From DATKGL01 sp035510455 (GTDB lineage Bacteria; Patescibacteriota; Saccharimonadia; Saccharimonadales; UBA4665): DNA of 64,000 bases. The notes below the pieces were generated by a model that did no database searches, had not been told where the DNA came from, and worked only from the letters and a program-made list of their open reading frames with translations. A program made the position numbers and the translations under genes. The stretch covers positions 3,385 through 67,384 of the forward strand of contig DATKHB010000027.1 of the NCBI GenBank assembly GCA_035510455.1, given 5' to 3'. Positions 42,932-51,890 of the stretch are shown here, one piece after another (the first letter of the stretch is position 1; each line of letters begins with the position of its first letter).

Positions 42932-44743
42932 ATGAGTGTTTTATCTGCAACCAGTCAGCAGCAAGTGGAAGACAGTATTGTTCATGATCATCTGCTTGAT
43001 GAAAAGCAGCTACTGGCTCTTAAAGAAAAGGCCAAGAAAGACCATGTACCATTTATCAGCTTGCTGGTAAGTGAAGGTCATATTAGCACCGAACAGTTGT
43101 CTAAGTTAATAGCTAAATACAATAATCTACCGTATGTAAATCTAACCAATGCTAGTATTGATCCTAAAATTCTAGCGCTTTTACCTCATGAAACAGCCGA
43201 GCATTATATGGCGGTTCCCCTAGGCGAAATACAGCACCGTTTGGTAGTAGCAATGCTCGATGCGGCCAATGTCCAAGCTGTAGACTTTCTGTCTAACAAA
43301 ATAGGCCGGCCAATAAAAGTTTATGCCGCGAGCGAGGAAGGTATCCGTCAGGTTCTCAAACAGTACCAACCTAGTTTAGGCCAGGATATAGTCGGCGAGA
43401 TCGGCGATGTAGACAAGGCTGCAGAAGCTCAAGACCAAACTAAAGTTAATGAAATGAATACTGAGGCTACACCAAAAGAGAAAAGTATTGGTAGCGTAGT
43501 TCACGACTCTCCAATAAGTAAAGCGTTATCGACTATTTTAGAATATGCTGCTAAGAATCGTGCTAGTGATGTACACATTGAACCAAGGCAAAACTCACTT
43601 AAGATTCGTTGCCGAATAGATGGGATTTTGAGAGAGATAATGGAGCTTCCTAAGAGCACTGAGCCGCCGCTAATTTCTCGCATTAAGATTCTGGCTAACT
43701 TAAAAATTGATGAGCACCGAATACCCCAAGATGGCCAATTTACACTTAGGATGGGGGATAAAGAGATTGATCTACGTATTGCAATAGCACCAGTGGTGTG
43801 GGGCGAGCAAGTAGTCATCCGTCTTCTAGATAAAAGCGGTACCAGCCTCAAGCTTGAAGACATGGGTTACCAAGGCCGAGCACTTAGGAATATTCGCGAG
43901 GGGCTTAAACAGTCAAGTGGCATGATACTAACTAGTGGACCAACCGGATCCGGTAAATCAACTTCTCTTTACGCTCTGTTGCAGGAGATTAATAGCGATT
44001 CTATTAACATCGTTACACTAGAGGATCCGGTCGAATACAAGATGGAGGGGATCAATCAGATACAGATTAACCCCGAAGTAGGACTGACTTTTGCTACTGG
44101 CTTAAGATCGATACTTCGCCAAGATCCTGATGTGGTTATGGTAGGTGAGATCCGCGATTCAGAAACTGCAGAATTAGCCGTTCAAGCAGCTTTAACTGGT
44201 CATTTAGTTTTCAGTACCTTGCACACTAATTCTGCAGCTGGGATCCTGCCAAGACTACTGGACATGGATGTTGAACCATTTCTGATTGCATCGACGGTCA
44301 GAACGGTTATTGGGCAAAGGTTGGTTCGCAGGATATCAGAGAAGAGAGAGACTTATCAATCTGATGCCGCAGAAACTGCGTCCATTAAAGAGACTATTGG
44401 TAGACTACTGCCGCAATCTGATGCAGATAAGAAGAAAGCTTCCGAAGATCTTGGGTTTGAAGACTTGCCACTAAGGGATCAAAATGCTTATACTCTAACT
44501 AAGGGTATTAATAGCGGCGATACCCCAGGCGGCTATAAGGGTCGGCTTGGACTATACGAAGTTTTTAATATTACGGAACAAATTCAACAATTGATTCTTA
44601 AAAGAGCAACCAGTAATGAAATCCAAAAAGTCGCGGTACAGCAGGGAATGGTTACTATGAGAGAAGACGGATATCTTAAAGCATTATCAGGACAAACAAC
44701 GCTTAATGAGGCCAATCGGGTAGCGGCCTCCGATAACGCATAG
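42932..44743 (+). CDS. pilB: Pilus extension ATPase PilB (GspE family)
   Basis: PilB (603 residues) drives pilus polymerisation. It has an N-terminal MshEN/T2SSE_N domain (ISTEQLSKLIAKYNNLPYV), the ATPase core with Walker A GPTGSGKSTS (about 337), the Asp box ITLEDPVEY-like segment, Walker B and the His box (STLHTNSAAGILPRLLDM). The usual zinc-binding tetracysteine between the His box and GYKGRLGLYEV is absent; the stretch has no cysteine and is instead an Ala/Lys/Asp-rich loop. All ATPase residues are kept. Confidence 0.95.
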   Translation: MSVLSATSQQQVEDSIVHDHLLDEKQLLALKEKAKKDHVPFISLLVSEGHISTEQLSKLIAKYNNLPYVNLTNASIDPKILALLPHETAEHYMAVPLGEIQHRLVVAMLDAANVQAVDFLSNKIGRPIKVYAASEEGIRQVLKQYQPSLGQDIVGEIGDVDKAAEAQDQTKVNEMNTEATPKEKSIGSVVHDSPISKALSTILEYAAKNRASDVHIEPRQNSLKIRCRIDGILREIMELPKSTEPPLISRIKILANLKIDEHRIPQDGQFTLRMGDKEIDLRIAIAPVVWGEQVVIRLLDKSGTSLKLEDMGYQGRALRNIREGLKQSSGMILTSGPTGSGKSTSLYALLQEINSDSINIVTLEDPVEYKMEGINQIQINPEVGLTFATGLRSILRQDPDVVMVGEIRDSETAELAVQAALTGHLVFSTLHTNSAAGILPRLLDMDVEPFLIASTVRTVIGQRLVRRISEKRETYQSDAAETASIKETIGRLLPQSDADKKKASEDLGFEDLPLRDQNAYTLTKGINSGDTPGGYKGRLGLYEVFNITEQIQQLILKRATSNEIQKVAVQQGMVTMREDGYLKALSGQTTLNEANRVAASDNA

Positions 44744-44759
44744 TAAAGGGGTGGTAAGT

Positions 44760-45827
44760 ATGCAAGGACAACCAAAAATAGAAGTACTCTTAGAGGAAGT
44801 AGTTCGCAAGAAAGCTTCCGACCTTCATCTACAGGTTGGTTTGCCCCCTATGCTGAGAGTTGACGGTAAGTTAGTGTCTGTCACAGCCGCAGATATTTTA
44901 ACTGAAGAGATGGTGGAAGCCCTTATATTCGCGATACTTGATGAGGATCAGAAACAAATTTTGCTAAAAGACAAAGAATTTGATTTTAGTTTTGCATTCG
45001 GAAATATAGGCCGTTTTCGCGTAAACGCTTTCCATGAAAGGGGTAACCTAGCTGCTGCCCTTAGGCTTATACCAAATGAAATATTGACTATCGAACAACT
45101 TGGTCTACCGCCAATAATAGATAAATTTGCTCAATATCCGCGCGGCCTAGTTTTAGTAACCGGCCCGACGGGTTCAGGTAAATCAACAACCTTAGCCGCA
45201 ATGGTCCATAAGATTAATCTTGAACAGGGCAAGCATATTATTACCATTGAAGATCCCATAGAATATGCTCACAAGTCGAAAAAATCCATCGTAGTGCAGC
45301 GAGAAGTTCACTATGATACATATTCTTTCTCTACGGCACTACGTTCAGCGCTTCGCGAGGATCCTGACGTAGTCTTGATAGGTGAGATGCGAGACCTCGA
45401 AACAATTGCATCGGCCATAACAATAGCTGAAACCGGGCACCTAGTTCTAGCCACGCTTCATACTAATTCGGCCGCCCAGAGTATTGATCGCATGATAGAT
45501 GTTTTTCCGCCTCACCAACAGTCTCAAATTCGAGCTCAGTTATCTAATATTCTAATGGCTATATGTTCGCAAAGATTAATACCGGCAATTGGTGGCGGCC
45601 GAATAGCGGCGGCCGAAATTCTTGTTAGCACATCAGCTGTAAGGAATATTATTAGAGAAGGTAAAAGCCATCAGCTGGAAGCCGTAATCCAAACCGGAGC
45701 CGATCATGGCATGCAGTCGATGGATAAGACACTCGTGAATCTAATCAAAAACGGTACTATAACCTACGATGAAGCTAAAGAGTACGCTGTTGATCTTGAG
45801 GAACTCGACAGGATAATGAGAGAATAA
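44760..45827 (+). CDS. pilT: Pilus retraction ATPase PilT
   Basis: PilT (355 residues) powers pilus retraction and twitching. Typical segments are the N-terminal KKASDLHLQVGLPPMLRVDG, Walker A GPTGSGKSTTLAAMV (about 135), ITIEDPIEYAH, Walker B DPDVVLIGEMRD, His box TLHTNSAAQSIDRMID and the retraction motif AVRNIIREGKSHQL. Its presence indicates retractable pili. I chose the ATG at 44760 after AAAGGGG; a GTG at 44751 is too close to it. Confidence 0.95.
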   Translation: MQGQPKIEVLLEEVVRKKASDLHLQVGLPPMLRVDGKLVSVTAADILTEEMVEALIFAILDEDQKQILLKDKEFDFSFAFGNIGRFRVNAFHERGNLAAALRLIPNEILTIEQLGLPPIIDKFAQYPRGLVLVTGPTGSGKSTTLAAMVHKINLEQGKHIITIEDPIEYAHKSKKSIVVQREVHYDTYSFSTALRSALREDPDVVLIGEMRDLETIASAITIAETGHLVLATLHTNSAAQSIDRMIDVFPPHQQSQIRAQLSNILMAICSQRLIPAIGGGRIAAAEILVSTSAVRNIIREGKSHQLEAVIQTGADHGMQSMDKTLVNLIKNGTITYDEAKEYAVDLEELDRIMRE

Positions 45828-45828
45828 C

Positions 45829-47049
45829 ATGCTGGCATATAACTATATAGCTCGCAATCCTTCTACGGGCGAGAAAGTCAAATCAGTTATTCAAGCACAG
45901 AACGAACAAGCAGCTGCCAAAGCTCTTAAGAAAGAAGGGCTAGTACCTCTTGATATTTCACTTTCGAGCAAAGGTTTTAGCGGGTTCATGGACCGTTTCA
46001 GCCGCGTTAGATCAAAGGACAAAGTACTTTTCTCCAGACAGCTAGCTACTCTCATTAATGCTGGGCTACCAATTCTTCAAGCTCTTAGAAGCGTGTCGGA
46101 ACAGACTACCAGCAAACCGTTTAAAGTAGTTATAAACCAAATAGTGAATGACGTAGAGACAGGATCAACGCTCTCTTCGTCTATGGCAAAGCATCCAAGA
46201 GTCTTTAATCAAGTATATATAAGTCTGATTGCTGCCGGTGAGACGTCTGGTACCCTAGACGCCGCTCTAGAAAGGCTAGCTATCCAGCAAGAAAAAGATG
46301 CTGATATCAATAGCAAGGTTAGAGGAGCATTGATTTATCCGGCTATAGTTTTAGTGGTCATGCTAGCGGTAGTTACTTTCATGCTAGTTAAGGTTTTACC
46401 GCAGGTTCAAGTTCTTTATACCACCTTCCCGGGGTATAGTTTACCAATAGAAACAAGACTACTACTTGATGTCTCGCATATTATTACTAAATGGTGGTGG
46501 CTAGTGCTCCTTATATTGGTGCTGATAGTAGTTTTTGCGAGTAGGTGGTCTAAAACAGATAGTGGTGGAAGATTTTTTGACAATCTTAAATTACACTTAT
46601 GGCCTATTGGACCGCTTTTCAAGAAGATGTACATGGCGCGATTTGCTCGTACGGCGTCAACTTTAGTGGCTAGCGGTGTACCAATAATTCGGGTACTGGA
46701 AATTACTAGCGATGCGGTCGATAATGTTGTCATTGGCGATGCTATAAAAAGGGCGATCGAGAAAGTCAAGGGCGGTAAGGCTCTAAGTGATTCGTTGCAG
46801 AGCGAATCTACGTTTTTAGTGCTGGTGCCGAATATGTTGAGAATCGGAGAACAATCTGGGTCCGTGGAGCAAATGCTAAGTAAATGCGCTGATTACTACG
46901 AAAAAGAGGTTGAGGAAGCAGTTAAAAATATATCAACGCTCATAGAACCGGTAATGATGGTTATACTCGGCATTATGGCCCTGATAATCGTTGCGGCGGT
47001 CTTATTGCCGATATACGGACTGGCTGGGTCAGGTGACATACAGTTTTAG
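45829..47049 (+). CDS. pilC: Pilus platform protein PilC
   Basis: PilC (406 residues) is the inner-membrane platform (GspF family). It has two T2SSF domains, each followed by helices: FSRQLATLINAGLPILQALR near 65 and FARTASTLVASGVPIIRVLE near 265. It ends with a hydrophobic hairpin (VMMVILGIMALIIVAAVLLP). It lies 1 nt after pilT, so the genes are coupled. Confidence 0.95.
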   Translation: MLAYNYIARNPSTGEKVKSVIQAQNEQAAAKALKKEGLVPLDISLSSKGFSGFMDRFSRVRSKDKVLFSRQLATLINAGLPILQALRSVSEQTTSKPFKVVINQIVNDVETGSTLSSSMAKHPRVFNQVYISLIAAGETSGTLDAALERLAIQQEKDADINSKVRGALIYPAIVLVVMLAVVTFMLVKVLPQVQVLYTTFPGYSLPIETRLLLDVSHIITKWWWLVLLILVLIVVFASRWSKTDSGGRFFDNLKLHLWPIGPLFKKMYMARFARTASTLVASGVPIIRVLEITSDAVDNVVIGDAIKRAIEKVKGGKALSDSLQSESTFLVLVPNMLRIGEQSGSVEQMLSKCADYYEKEVEEAVKNISTLIEPVMMVILGIMALIIVAAVLLPIYGLAGSGDIQF

Positions 47050-47066
47050 GATTGTGGAAAAGTAGT

Positions 47067-47094
47067 TTGCATAAGCGCTATTTTGATGTATCAT
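47067..47094 (+). promoter_or_regulatory. Separate promoter of the major pilin
   Basis: TTGCAT (47067-47072), a 16-nt spacer and TATCAT (47089-47094) preceded by TG form a plausible promoter about 40 nt before the pilin start. Together with the terminator after the gene it would let the pilin be transcribed at a higher level than the machine genes. Confidence 0.5.
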
Positions 47095-47139
47095 TTACGC
47101 ATAAGCATTAATAAACACCGCAAAAGGGGGCATTTGCAA

Positions 47140-47682
47140 ATGTTAAAATCAATAAGAAAAAAAACAGAAGGCTTTACGATAATTGAAGTTATGATCGTCC
47201 TAGCAATAGCTGGGTTGATTTTGTTGATCGTATTCTTGGCTGTACCTGCACTACAAAGAAGTGCTAAAAACCAGCAGCGCAAAACTGATGCAACTGCTAT
47301 GGCTACAGCGATCTCTGATTATGAATCAAACAACAACGGTCAGTTACCGAATCAGATTACGATGTCGACCCTTAACGGGGCTACTATTGCTACCATATCG
47401 TGTACTACTAAAGGTCCTGTAACGGGGTGTGATGATACTAACCCTAACGTAGAAACTGCCAAGATAGGGTACTATGGAACTACTGGTAATGTACCTACCG
47501 CGGCACCGGCATGGAGTATTGCTACTAATAGCGTTACAACCCAACTACGTTACGAACCTGGTGATGACTGTAATTCTACGGGGTCTAACCTTACAACTGC
47601 ATCACCTGGCGCATTCGCGTTAATATACGGTCTAGATAACGGTAGCGGCGTTACTACCCCTACCAAAAACTGCGTAGACTAG
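47140..47682 (+). CDS. Major type IV pilin (prepilin)
   Basis: This prepilin of 180 residues has leader MLKSIRKKTEG, cleavage before FTIIEVMIVLAIAGLI with the conserved Glu5, and a hydrophobic alpha1 helix. A globular domain with three to four cysteines follows (for example ISCTTKGPVTGC and a C-terminal NCVD), suggesting disulfides. I chose the ATG at 47140 after AAAGGGGG; an ATG at 47083 would give an unusually long leader. Its own promoter and terminator suggest it is the major subunit. Confidence 0.9.
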   Translation: MLKSIRKKTEGFTIIEVMIVLAIAGLILLIVFLAVPALQRSAKNQQRKTDATAMATAISDYESNNNGQLPNQITMSTLNGATIATISCTTKGPVTGCDDTNPNVETAKIGYYGTTGNVPTAAPAWSIATNSVTTQLRYEPGDDCNSTGSNLTTASPGAFALIYGLDNGSGVTTPTKNCVD

Positions 47683-47702
47683 TTTTGTAAGTAGTAAAGG
47701 CT

Positions 47703-47740
47703 AAAAGATTAGCGCTGTAGGTAGCGCTAATCTTTTGCTG
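47703..47740 (+). terminator. Strong Rho-independent terminator after the pilin
   Basis: AAAAGATTAGCGCT (47703-47716) and AGCGCTAATCTTTT (47723-47736) form a perfect 14-bp stem with a 6-nt loop; the distal arm ends in TTTT. It is symmetrical enough to work in both directions. It insulates the pilin gene from pilD. Confidence 0.88.
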
Positions 47741-47755
47741 TGTTAGGATTAATAA

Positions 47756-48565
47756 ATGGTAACATCAATACTTATTATCCTTGGTCTTTGTTCTGGCAGC
47801 TTTGTCACTGCCCTAGTCTGGCGTTTGAAGATCGGTAGGGGAGCTGTAGGCAAAACTAACAATAATTTATCGATCGTAAATGGCAGATCAATGTGCCCTA
47901 ACTGTCGGCATCAGCTATCCGCTCTTGATTTAATACCCGTTTTTAGCTGGCTTATGTTAAAAGGCAGGTGTCGATATTGCCGCAAACAAATCAGCATACA
48001 GTACCCTTTTATTGAGATAGTGACAGCTTTTTTATTCATTTGTTCATATCTACTGTGGCCGCTAAGTTTTCATGGTCAAGGCTTATTCGACTTTATAGCC
48101 TGGCTGTTTTTCTTAGTAGGTTTTATGTCTATAGCTATTTATGATTTGAGATGGTTTATAGTGCCTAATGTAATCGTCTATCCTCTCACGGTTCTGGGGT
48201 TAATCTATGTTGCAATTAATTTTTTTGTATTTAATGCAGGCACTGCCTCATTAATTCATCCCTTATGGGGGATATTGATTATTTCGGGGACATTTTATCT
48301 CTTATATCAGCTATCAGGAGGCAAGTGGATAGGCGGTGGCGATGTGAAACTCGGTCTTTTTCTTGGCTTGATATCTTGGGGGGCTCTAGAGAGTCTACTT
48401 CTTTTATTTATCGCATCTTTTGTGGGTACAATAATGTCTTTGTCTTTTTTGTTATCGAAGAAGGCAAGCATCAAAACACACTTACCTTTTGCGCCCTTTC
48501 TCATCTTGGCAGCTATTATTTGTCAGTTGCTGGGGATGAGCATAGTTCATCATATACAAAACTAG
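47756..48565 (+). CDS. pilD: Prepilin peptidase/methyltransferase PilD
   Basis: PilD (269 residues) cleaves prepilin leaders and N-methylates the new end. It has the cytoplasmic zinc-binding loop with two C-x2-C pairs (MCPNCRHQLS and RCRYCRKQ), about seven helices, and the aspartyl protease pair in YDLRWFIVPN and GGGDVKLGLFLG. TAGGAT (47744-47749) lies 6 nt before the ATG, so the mRNA could be leaderless. Confidence 0.95.
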   Translation: MVTSILIILGLCSGSFVTALVWRLKIGRGAVGKTNNNLSIVNGRSMCPNCRHQLSALDLIPVFSWLMLKGRCRYCRKQISIQYPFIEIVTAFLFICSYLLWPLSFHGQGLFDFIAWLFFLVGFMSIAIYDLRWFIVPNVIVYPLTVLGLIYVAINFFVFNAGTASLIHPLWGILIISGTFYLLYQLSGGKWIGGGDVKLGLFLGLISWGALESLLLLFIASFVGTIMSLSFLLSKKASIKTHLPFAPFLILAAIICQLLGMSIVHHIQN

Positions 48566-48611
48566 AACTACCCTTTAATCATTAATTACTTCTTATGCTA
48601 TACTTTAGGAT

Positions 48612-49538
48612 ATGAAAGCTAGCCTAAAGGCGGGCGCTAGCCTTGGTTTTACCATTATAGAAGTAATGATTGTCTTGGCTATTTCGGGCGTAATACTATT
48701 TAGTGCCATTCTGATTTTTAACGGCCAGCAGGGTCAAACGGAGTTTAGCCAGGCAGTGAACCAGTTTCAAACTCAGTTACAAGCCACCATTAATGATGCT
48801 ACTAACGGCTACTACCCCACAAGCAGTGCTTATCAATTTAGTTGTAGTCAGCCGTCAATTCTAGCTTTAAACCCGCCTCATTTTTCAAGCGCCCCGGCCT
48901 CACAGGGCACCAATAGCGGTTGTATATTTTTGGGTAAAGCCATGCAGTTTGCCGTAAGTTCAAGTGCGGACACCAAATCGCCGCTAATAGATGTTTATAC
49001 GATCGTTGGCAACCAAAATGAACCTGGGGTAACACCTACGACTCCCTCCCAAAGTGTTTATGATTCCATCCCAGTAGTTCTGGCCGATACAGGAGGCGAG
49101 AACATCAACTTCCCACCAGCGGGTATATACACCCTTGAAAACGGTGCATACATTAAGTGCATCGAGCCGTCAGTTTATGATCCTTCAAACTGCAGTAGTC
49201 ACCATTCTCCGACAGGAGCAGTTGCATTTGCCATAAACTCAACCGTTAACCCCATAAATACTCCTGCAGGAAGTCAACAGGTAACAACTGATAGTGCAAT
49301 CTTATTAAATGGCCCTGGCGTTAAGCTTGGCCTACCAGGAGCAGGAATGAATGGTGGAGGAAGCACAGTCCAGGCTATCAACAACGCTTTAGGTAATATC
49401 TCAACTGTTCAGCATGGGATATCCATTTGTTTGATTGATAACACTCGAGCAGCGATAATATCGGTGGGTGTTAATAACACCGAATCACTAGTCAATGTCG
49501 ACATTGTAAGTATTAATGGCGCAGGAGCTTGTTCATGA
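48612..49538 (+). CDS. Minor prepilin (PilE/FimT-like)
   Basis: This 308-residue prepilin has leader MKASLKAGASLG, then FTIIEVMIVLAISGVILFSA with Glu5, and a large beta-rich domain. It is too long for a major pilin and is first in a minor-pilin set. TGcTATACT (core 48599-48604) lies 7 nt before the ATG. It overlaps the next gene by ATGA. Confidence 0.85.
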   Translation: MKASLKAGASLGFTIIEVMIVLAISGVILFSAILIFNGQQGQTEFSQAVNQFQTQLQATINDATNGYYPTSSAYQFSCSQPSILALNPPHFSSAPASQGTNSGCIFLGKAMQFAVSSSADTKSPLIDVYTIVGNQNEPGVTPTTPSQSVYDSIPVVLADTGGENINFPPAGIYTLENGAYIKCIEPSVYDPSNCSSHHSPTGAVAFAINSTVNPINTPAGSQQVTTDSAILLNGPGVKLGLPGAGMNGGGSTVQAINNALGNISTVQHGISICLIDNTRAAIISVGVNNTESLVNVDIVSINGAGACS

Positions 49539-50041
49539 CTATAAAACTAGGTAAGCGTGGCGATACAATCGTGGAAGTACTTCTAGCTATAGCGATATCA
49601 AGCTTTGCTCTAACGGCTGGTTACGCTTCTGTTGACAACAGCCTTATAACGGAAAGGCAGGCGCAGGATCGAAGTGAAGCAGTCCAAATGGTTCAAAGCC
49701 AAGTCGAGACCCTAAATGACCTTTATAACGCTGGCTCGTCTGATATTGTTGCCGCAGTTAAAAGCGACCGACCATTCTGTATCGATAACACAACTCGAGA
49801 ATACGACGCCGCACCAACAGGCTGTAATTTCAGCCCGTTGAGCATATCTCCAACTCACCCAACTGGCTATATTGATGCGAGTATATCACCGGCCCCGTAC
49901 TATACCATTACAATGATAAATAGCTCGAACTCTATAACAAGCCCGTCTTTTCCGGTAGTTCAAGTAACCGTAAATGCCAAATGGATTAATGCTGGCGGTG
50001 GAACGCCAGACAGTATGACAGTTGTATATAGATTGAATTAA
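49535..50041 (+). CDS. Minor prepilin, PilV-like, with atypical +1 residue
   Basis: This 168-residue protein has the short leader MTIKLGKRG, then DTIVEVLLAIAISSFALTAG. The Glu5 and the hydrophobic helix fit a PilV-like pseudopilin, but +1 is Asp rather than Phe or Met. Its start overlaps the stop of the previous prepilin as ATGA. PilV-like subunits sit at the pilus tip in priming complexes. Confidence 0.8.
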   Translation: MTIKLGKRGDTIVEVLLAIAISSFALTAGYASVDNSLITERQAQDRSEAVQMVQSQVETLNDLYNAGSSDIVAAVKSDRPFCIDNTTREYDAAPTGCNFSPLSISPTHPTGYIDASISPAPYYTITMINSSNSITSPSFPVVQVTVNAKWINAGGGTPDSMTVVYRLN

Positions 50042-50047
50042 TTACAA

Positions 50048-50737
50048 ATGAAAAAAATATTGCATTTCAACAAGCGATCTTTGGGTAATTCAGGCTTTAC
50101 AATCATAGAACTAATGATCGCTACGGCTGTCTTTTCAGTCGTTTTGATAATAATAGTTTTTAGCATCATCAGCATTACCAGAACTTATACCAGGGGTATT
50201 ACTCAAACAAATACCCAAAACATTGCTCGTAACATTGTTAATGATGTGTCACAAGCAATAGAGTTTGATGGCTGTGGAGGTACTGATGGTGCTTGCTCAG
50301 CTACCGAAGCTAATCCAACGCCCGGGACTGGGTACAGTTTCTGTGTAGGCAGTAGAGAATATATATATCAGATAGGTTGGGAAGTCGAACCTAGTTTTTT
50401 GGCCACCGATCAACATAGCGTAAACGGTTTAGTGGTAACTGATCCTAATCCGGCGGGCTCGACCTGTCCTGGCCCCTCTAGGACTTTTAAGAAAACATTG
50501 GTACCTAATGGCACTGAATTTTTGAATCCCAATATGCGTCTGTCGTATTTCAATATATCTGAAGTGGGGAGTACGGATCTTTACAACGTTGACGTCGAGG
50601 TTGTTTACGGAGGAAGTTCTGTACTCCAGAACCCCACTGCGAGTAACGGTACTACAGCGTGCCTAGGTACTGTAGTTCAGCAAGATTTTTGCGCTACAGC
50701 CAAACTAGATACTGTAGTACAAGAACGGATAGATTGA
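50048..50737 (+). CDS. Minor prepilin, PilW-like
   Basis: This 229-residue protein has a basic leader ending NSG before FTIIELMIATAVFSVVLIII, followed by a beta domain with several Cys (GCGGTDGACS). Length and order (after the PilV-like, before the PilX-like gene) suggest PilW. It is 6 nt downstream of the previous gene. Confidence 0.82.
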   Translation: MKKILHFNKRSLGNSGFTIIELMIATAVFSVVLIIIVFSIISITRTYTRGITQTNTQNIARNIVNDVSQAIEFDGCGGTDGACSATEANPTPGTGYSFCVGSREYIYQIGWEVEPSFLATDQHSVNGLVVTDPNPAGSTCPGPSRTFKKTLVPNGTEFLNPNMRLSYFNISEVGSTDLYNVDVEVVYGGSSVLQNPTASNGTTACLGTVVQQDFCATAKLDTVVQERID

Positions 50738-50761
50738 GTATAATTATCTTAAGGAACATAC

Positions 50762-51883
50762 ATGAATAGACACATAAAACTAGACTCTGACCAATCCGGA
50801 ATAGCCTCGATTCTGGTGACCATAATAATGATGATCATCGTAAGCCTAATAGTGCTGGGATTTGGGCAACTCTCTAACAGAGAACAATCGGAAGCTCTGG
50901 ATCGTCAACTAAGTACACAAGCTTTTTATGCCGCTGAGAGTGGTGTAAATGATGCGACCGCTGCAGTTAGTAACTTTTTGGTTAATAACCCAGGCGGAAC
51001 TATTTCTCCAAGCAAAACCTGTGAACCACCCTCACCATATATTACCGGTACCGACACTACCTTGTTACCCAATCGTGGGTCCAACTCCACTGTTCTAGCC
51101 TACACTTGTTTGTTGGTCACTCCCACACCGTCCACCCTAGTTTATGCCGACATTAAACTAAATCAGTCGCAAATAATTTATATTGATCCAGGGTCTGGTT
51201 CTTTTAGTCAACTGATGTTCAGTTGGCAGGACAGTAGTGGGTTGCCCCCTCAAGCGCGATACAACTGTAACCCGGATGCAACTGACCCAACAGGCTTTCC
51301 ACCAACAGCGTCTTGGGGGCCTGCGTGTGGAGCTGGGGTGCTCAGAATTGACGTTGTGCCGGCAACTGGCCTAAACGCCTTCACCCAAGACAATGTTTAC
51401 TTTCTGTATCCTGCGTCTGGACCCGAAAATGGTTACGGTAGGGGTAATCTAGCTAGCTCGCCTAATGGTAGTGTTTTAAAGGCTAGTTGTTATACGGGTA
51501 ATTCCGATGGTCAAACGATGCCCGAGTCCTGTAATCTTAGACTAAAGGGGTTAGACGGCGGAGCTTATTATCTAAGAGTTTTGCCTATCTACGACAGCCA
51601 GTCACTTACAATATCTAGCCCTGATCCTACTGATGTCTCTAAACTATCTGGTACTTTTAACGGAGATCAGATACAGGTAGATTCTACCGGAAGAGCCGGT
51701 ACTGTACTCCGCCGAATCAGAGCATACGTACCCATACAACCGTCTGGTAGCTACCCAGATTTTGCTATCCAATCGACAACATCTATTTGTAAAGAGTTTG
51801 ATTATATCCCCGGCTCATCTACCCCGGTCCCTCCTCCGCCAGGTATCTCCTATTATGGTACTGATGGCTGCGCGTACCCTTAA
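50762..51883 (+). CDS. Minor pilus protein, PilX-like
   Basis: This 373-residue protein starts with a PilX-type N-terminus: DQSGIASILVTIIMMIIVSL, where a Gly-Ile pair replaces the classical cleavage site, then REQSEALDRQLSTQAFYAAE, the conserved 'A.yaAEsG' segment of PilX proteins. The rest is a beta-rich domain with paired cysteines. It ends the pilus cluster and is convergent with xerC (7-nt gap). Confidence 0.8.
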   Translation: MNRHIKLDSDQSGIASILVTIIMMIIVSLIVLGFGQLSNREQSEALDRQLSTQAFYAAESGVNDATAAVSNFLVNNPGGTISPSKTCEPPSPYITGTDTTLLPNRGSNSTVLAYTCLLVTPTPSTLVYADIKLNQSQIIYIDPGSGSFSQLMFSWQDSSGLPPQARYNCNPDATDPTGFPPTASWGPACGAGVLRIDVVPATGLNAFTQDNVYFLYPASGPENGYGRGNLASSPNGSVLKASCYTGNSDGQTMPESCNLRLKGLDGGAYYLRVLPIYDSQSLTISSPDPTDVSKLSGTFNGDQIQVDSTGRAGTVLRRIRAYVPIQPSGSYPDFAIQSTTSICKEFDYIPGSSTPVPPPPGISYYGTDGCAYP

Positions 51884-51890
51884 TGCGCCA

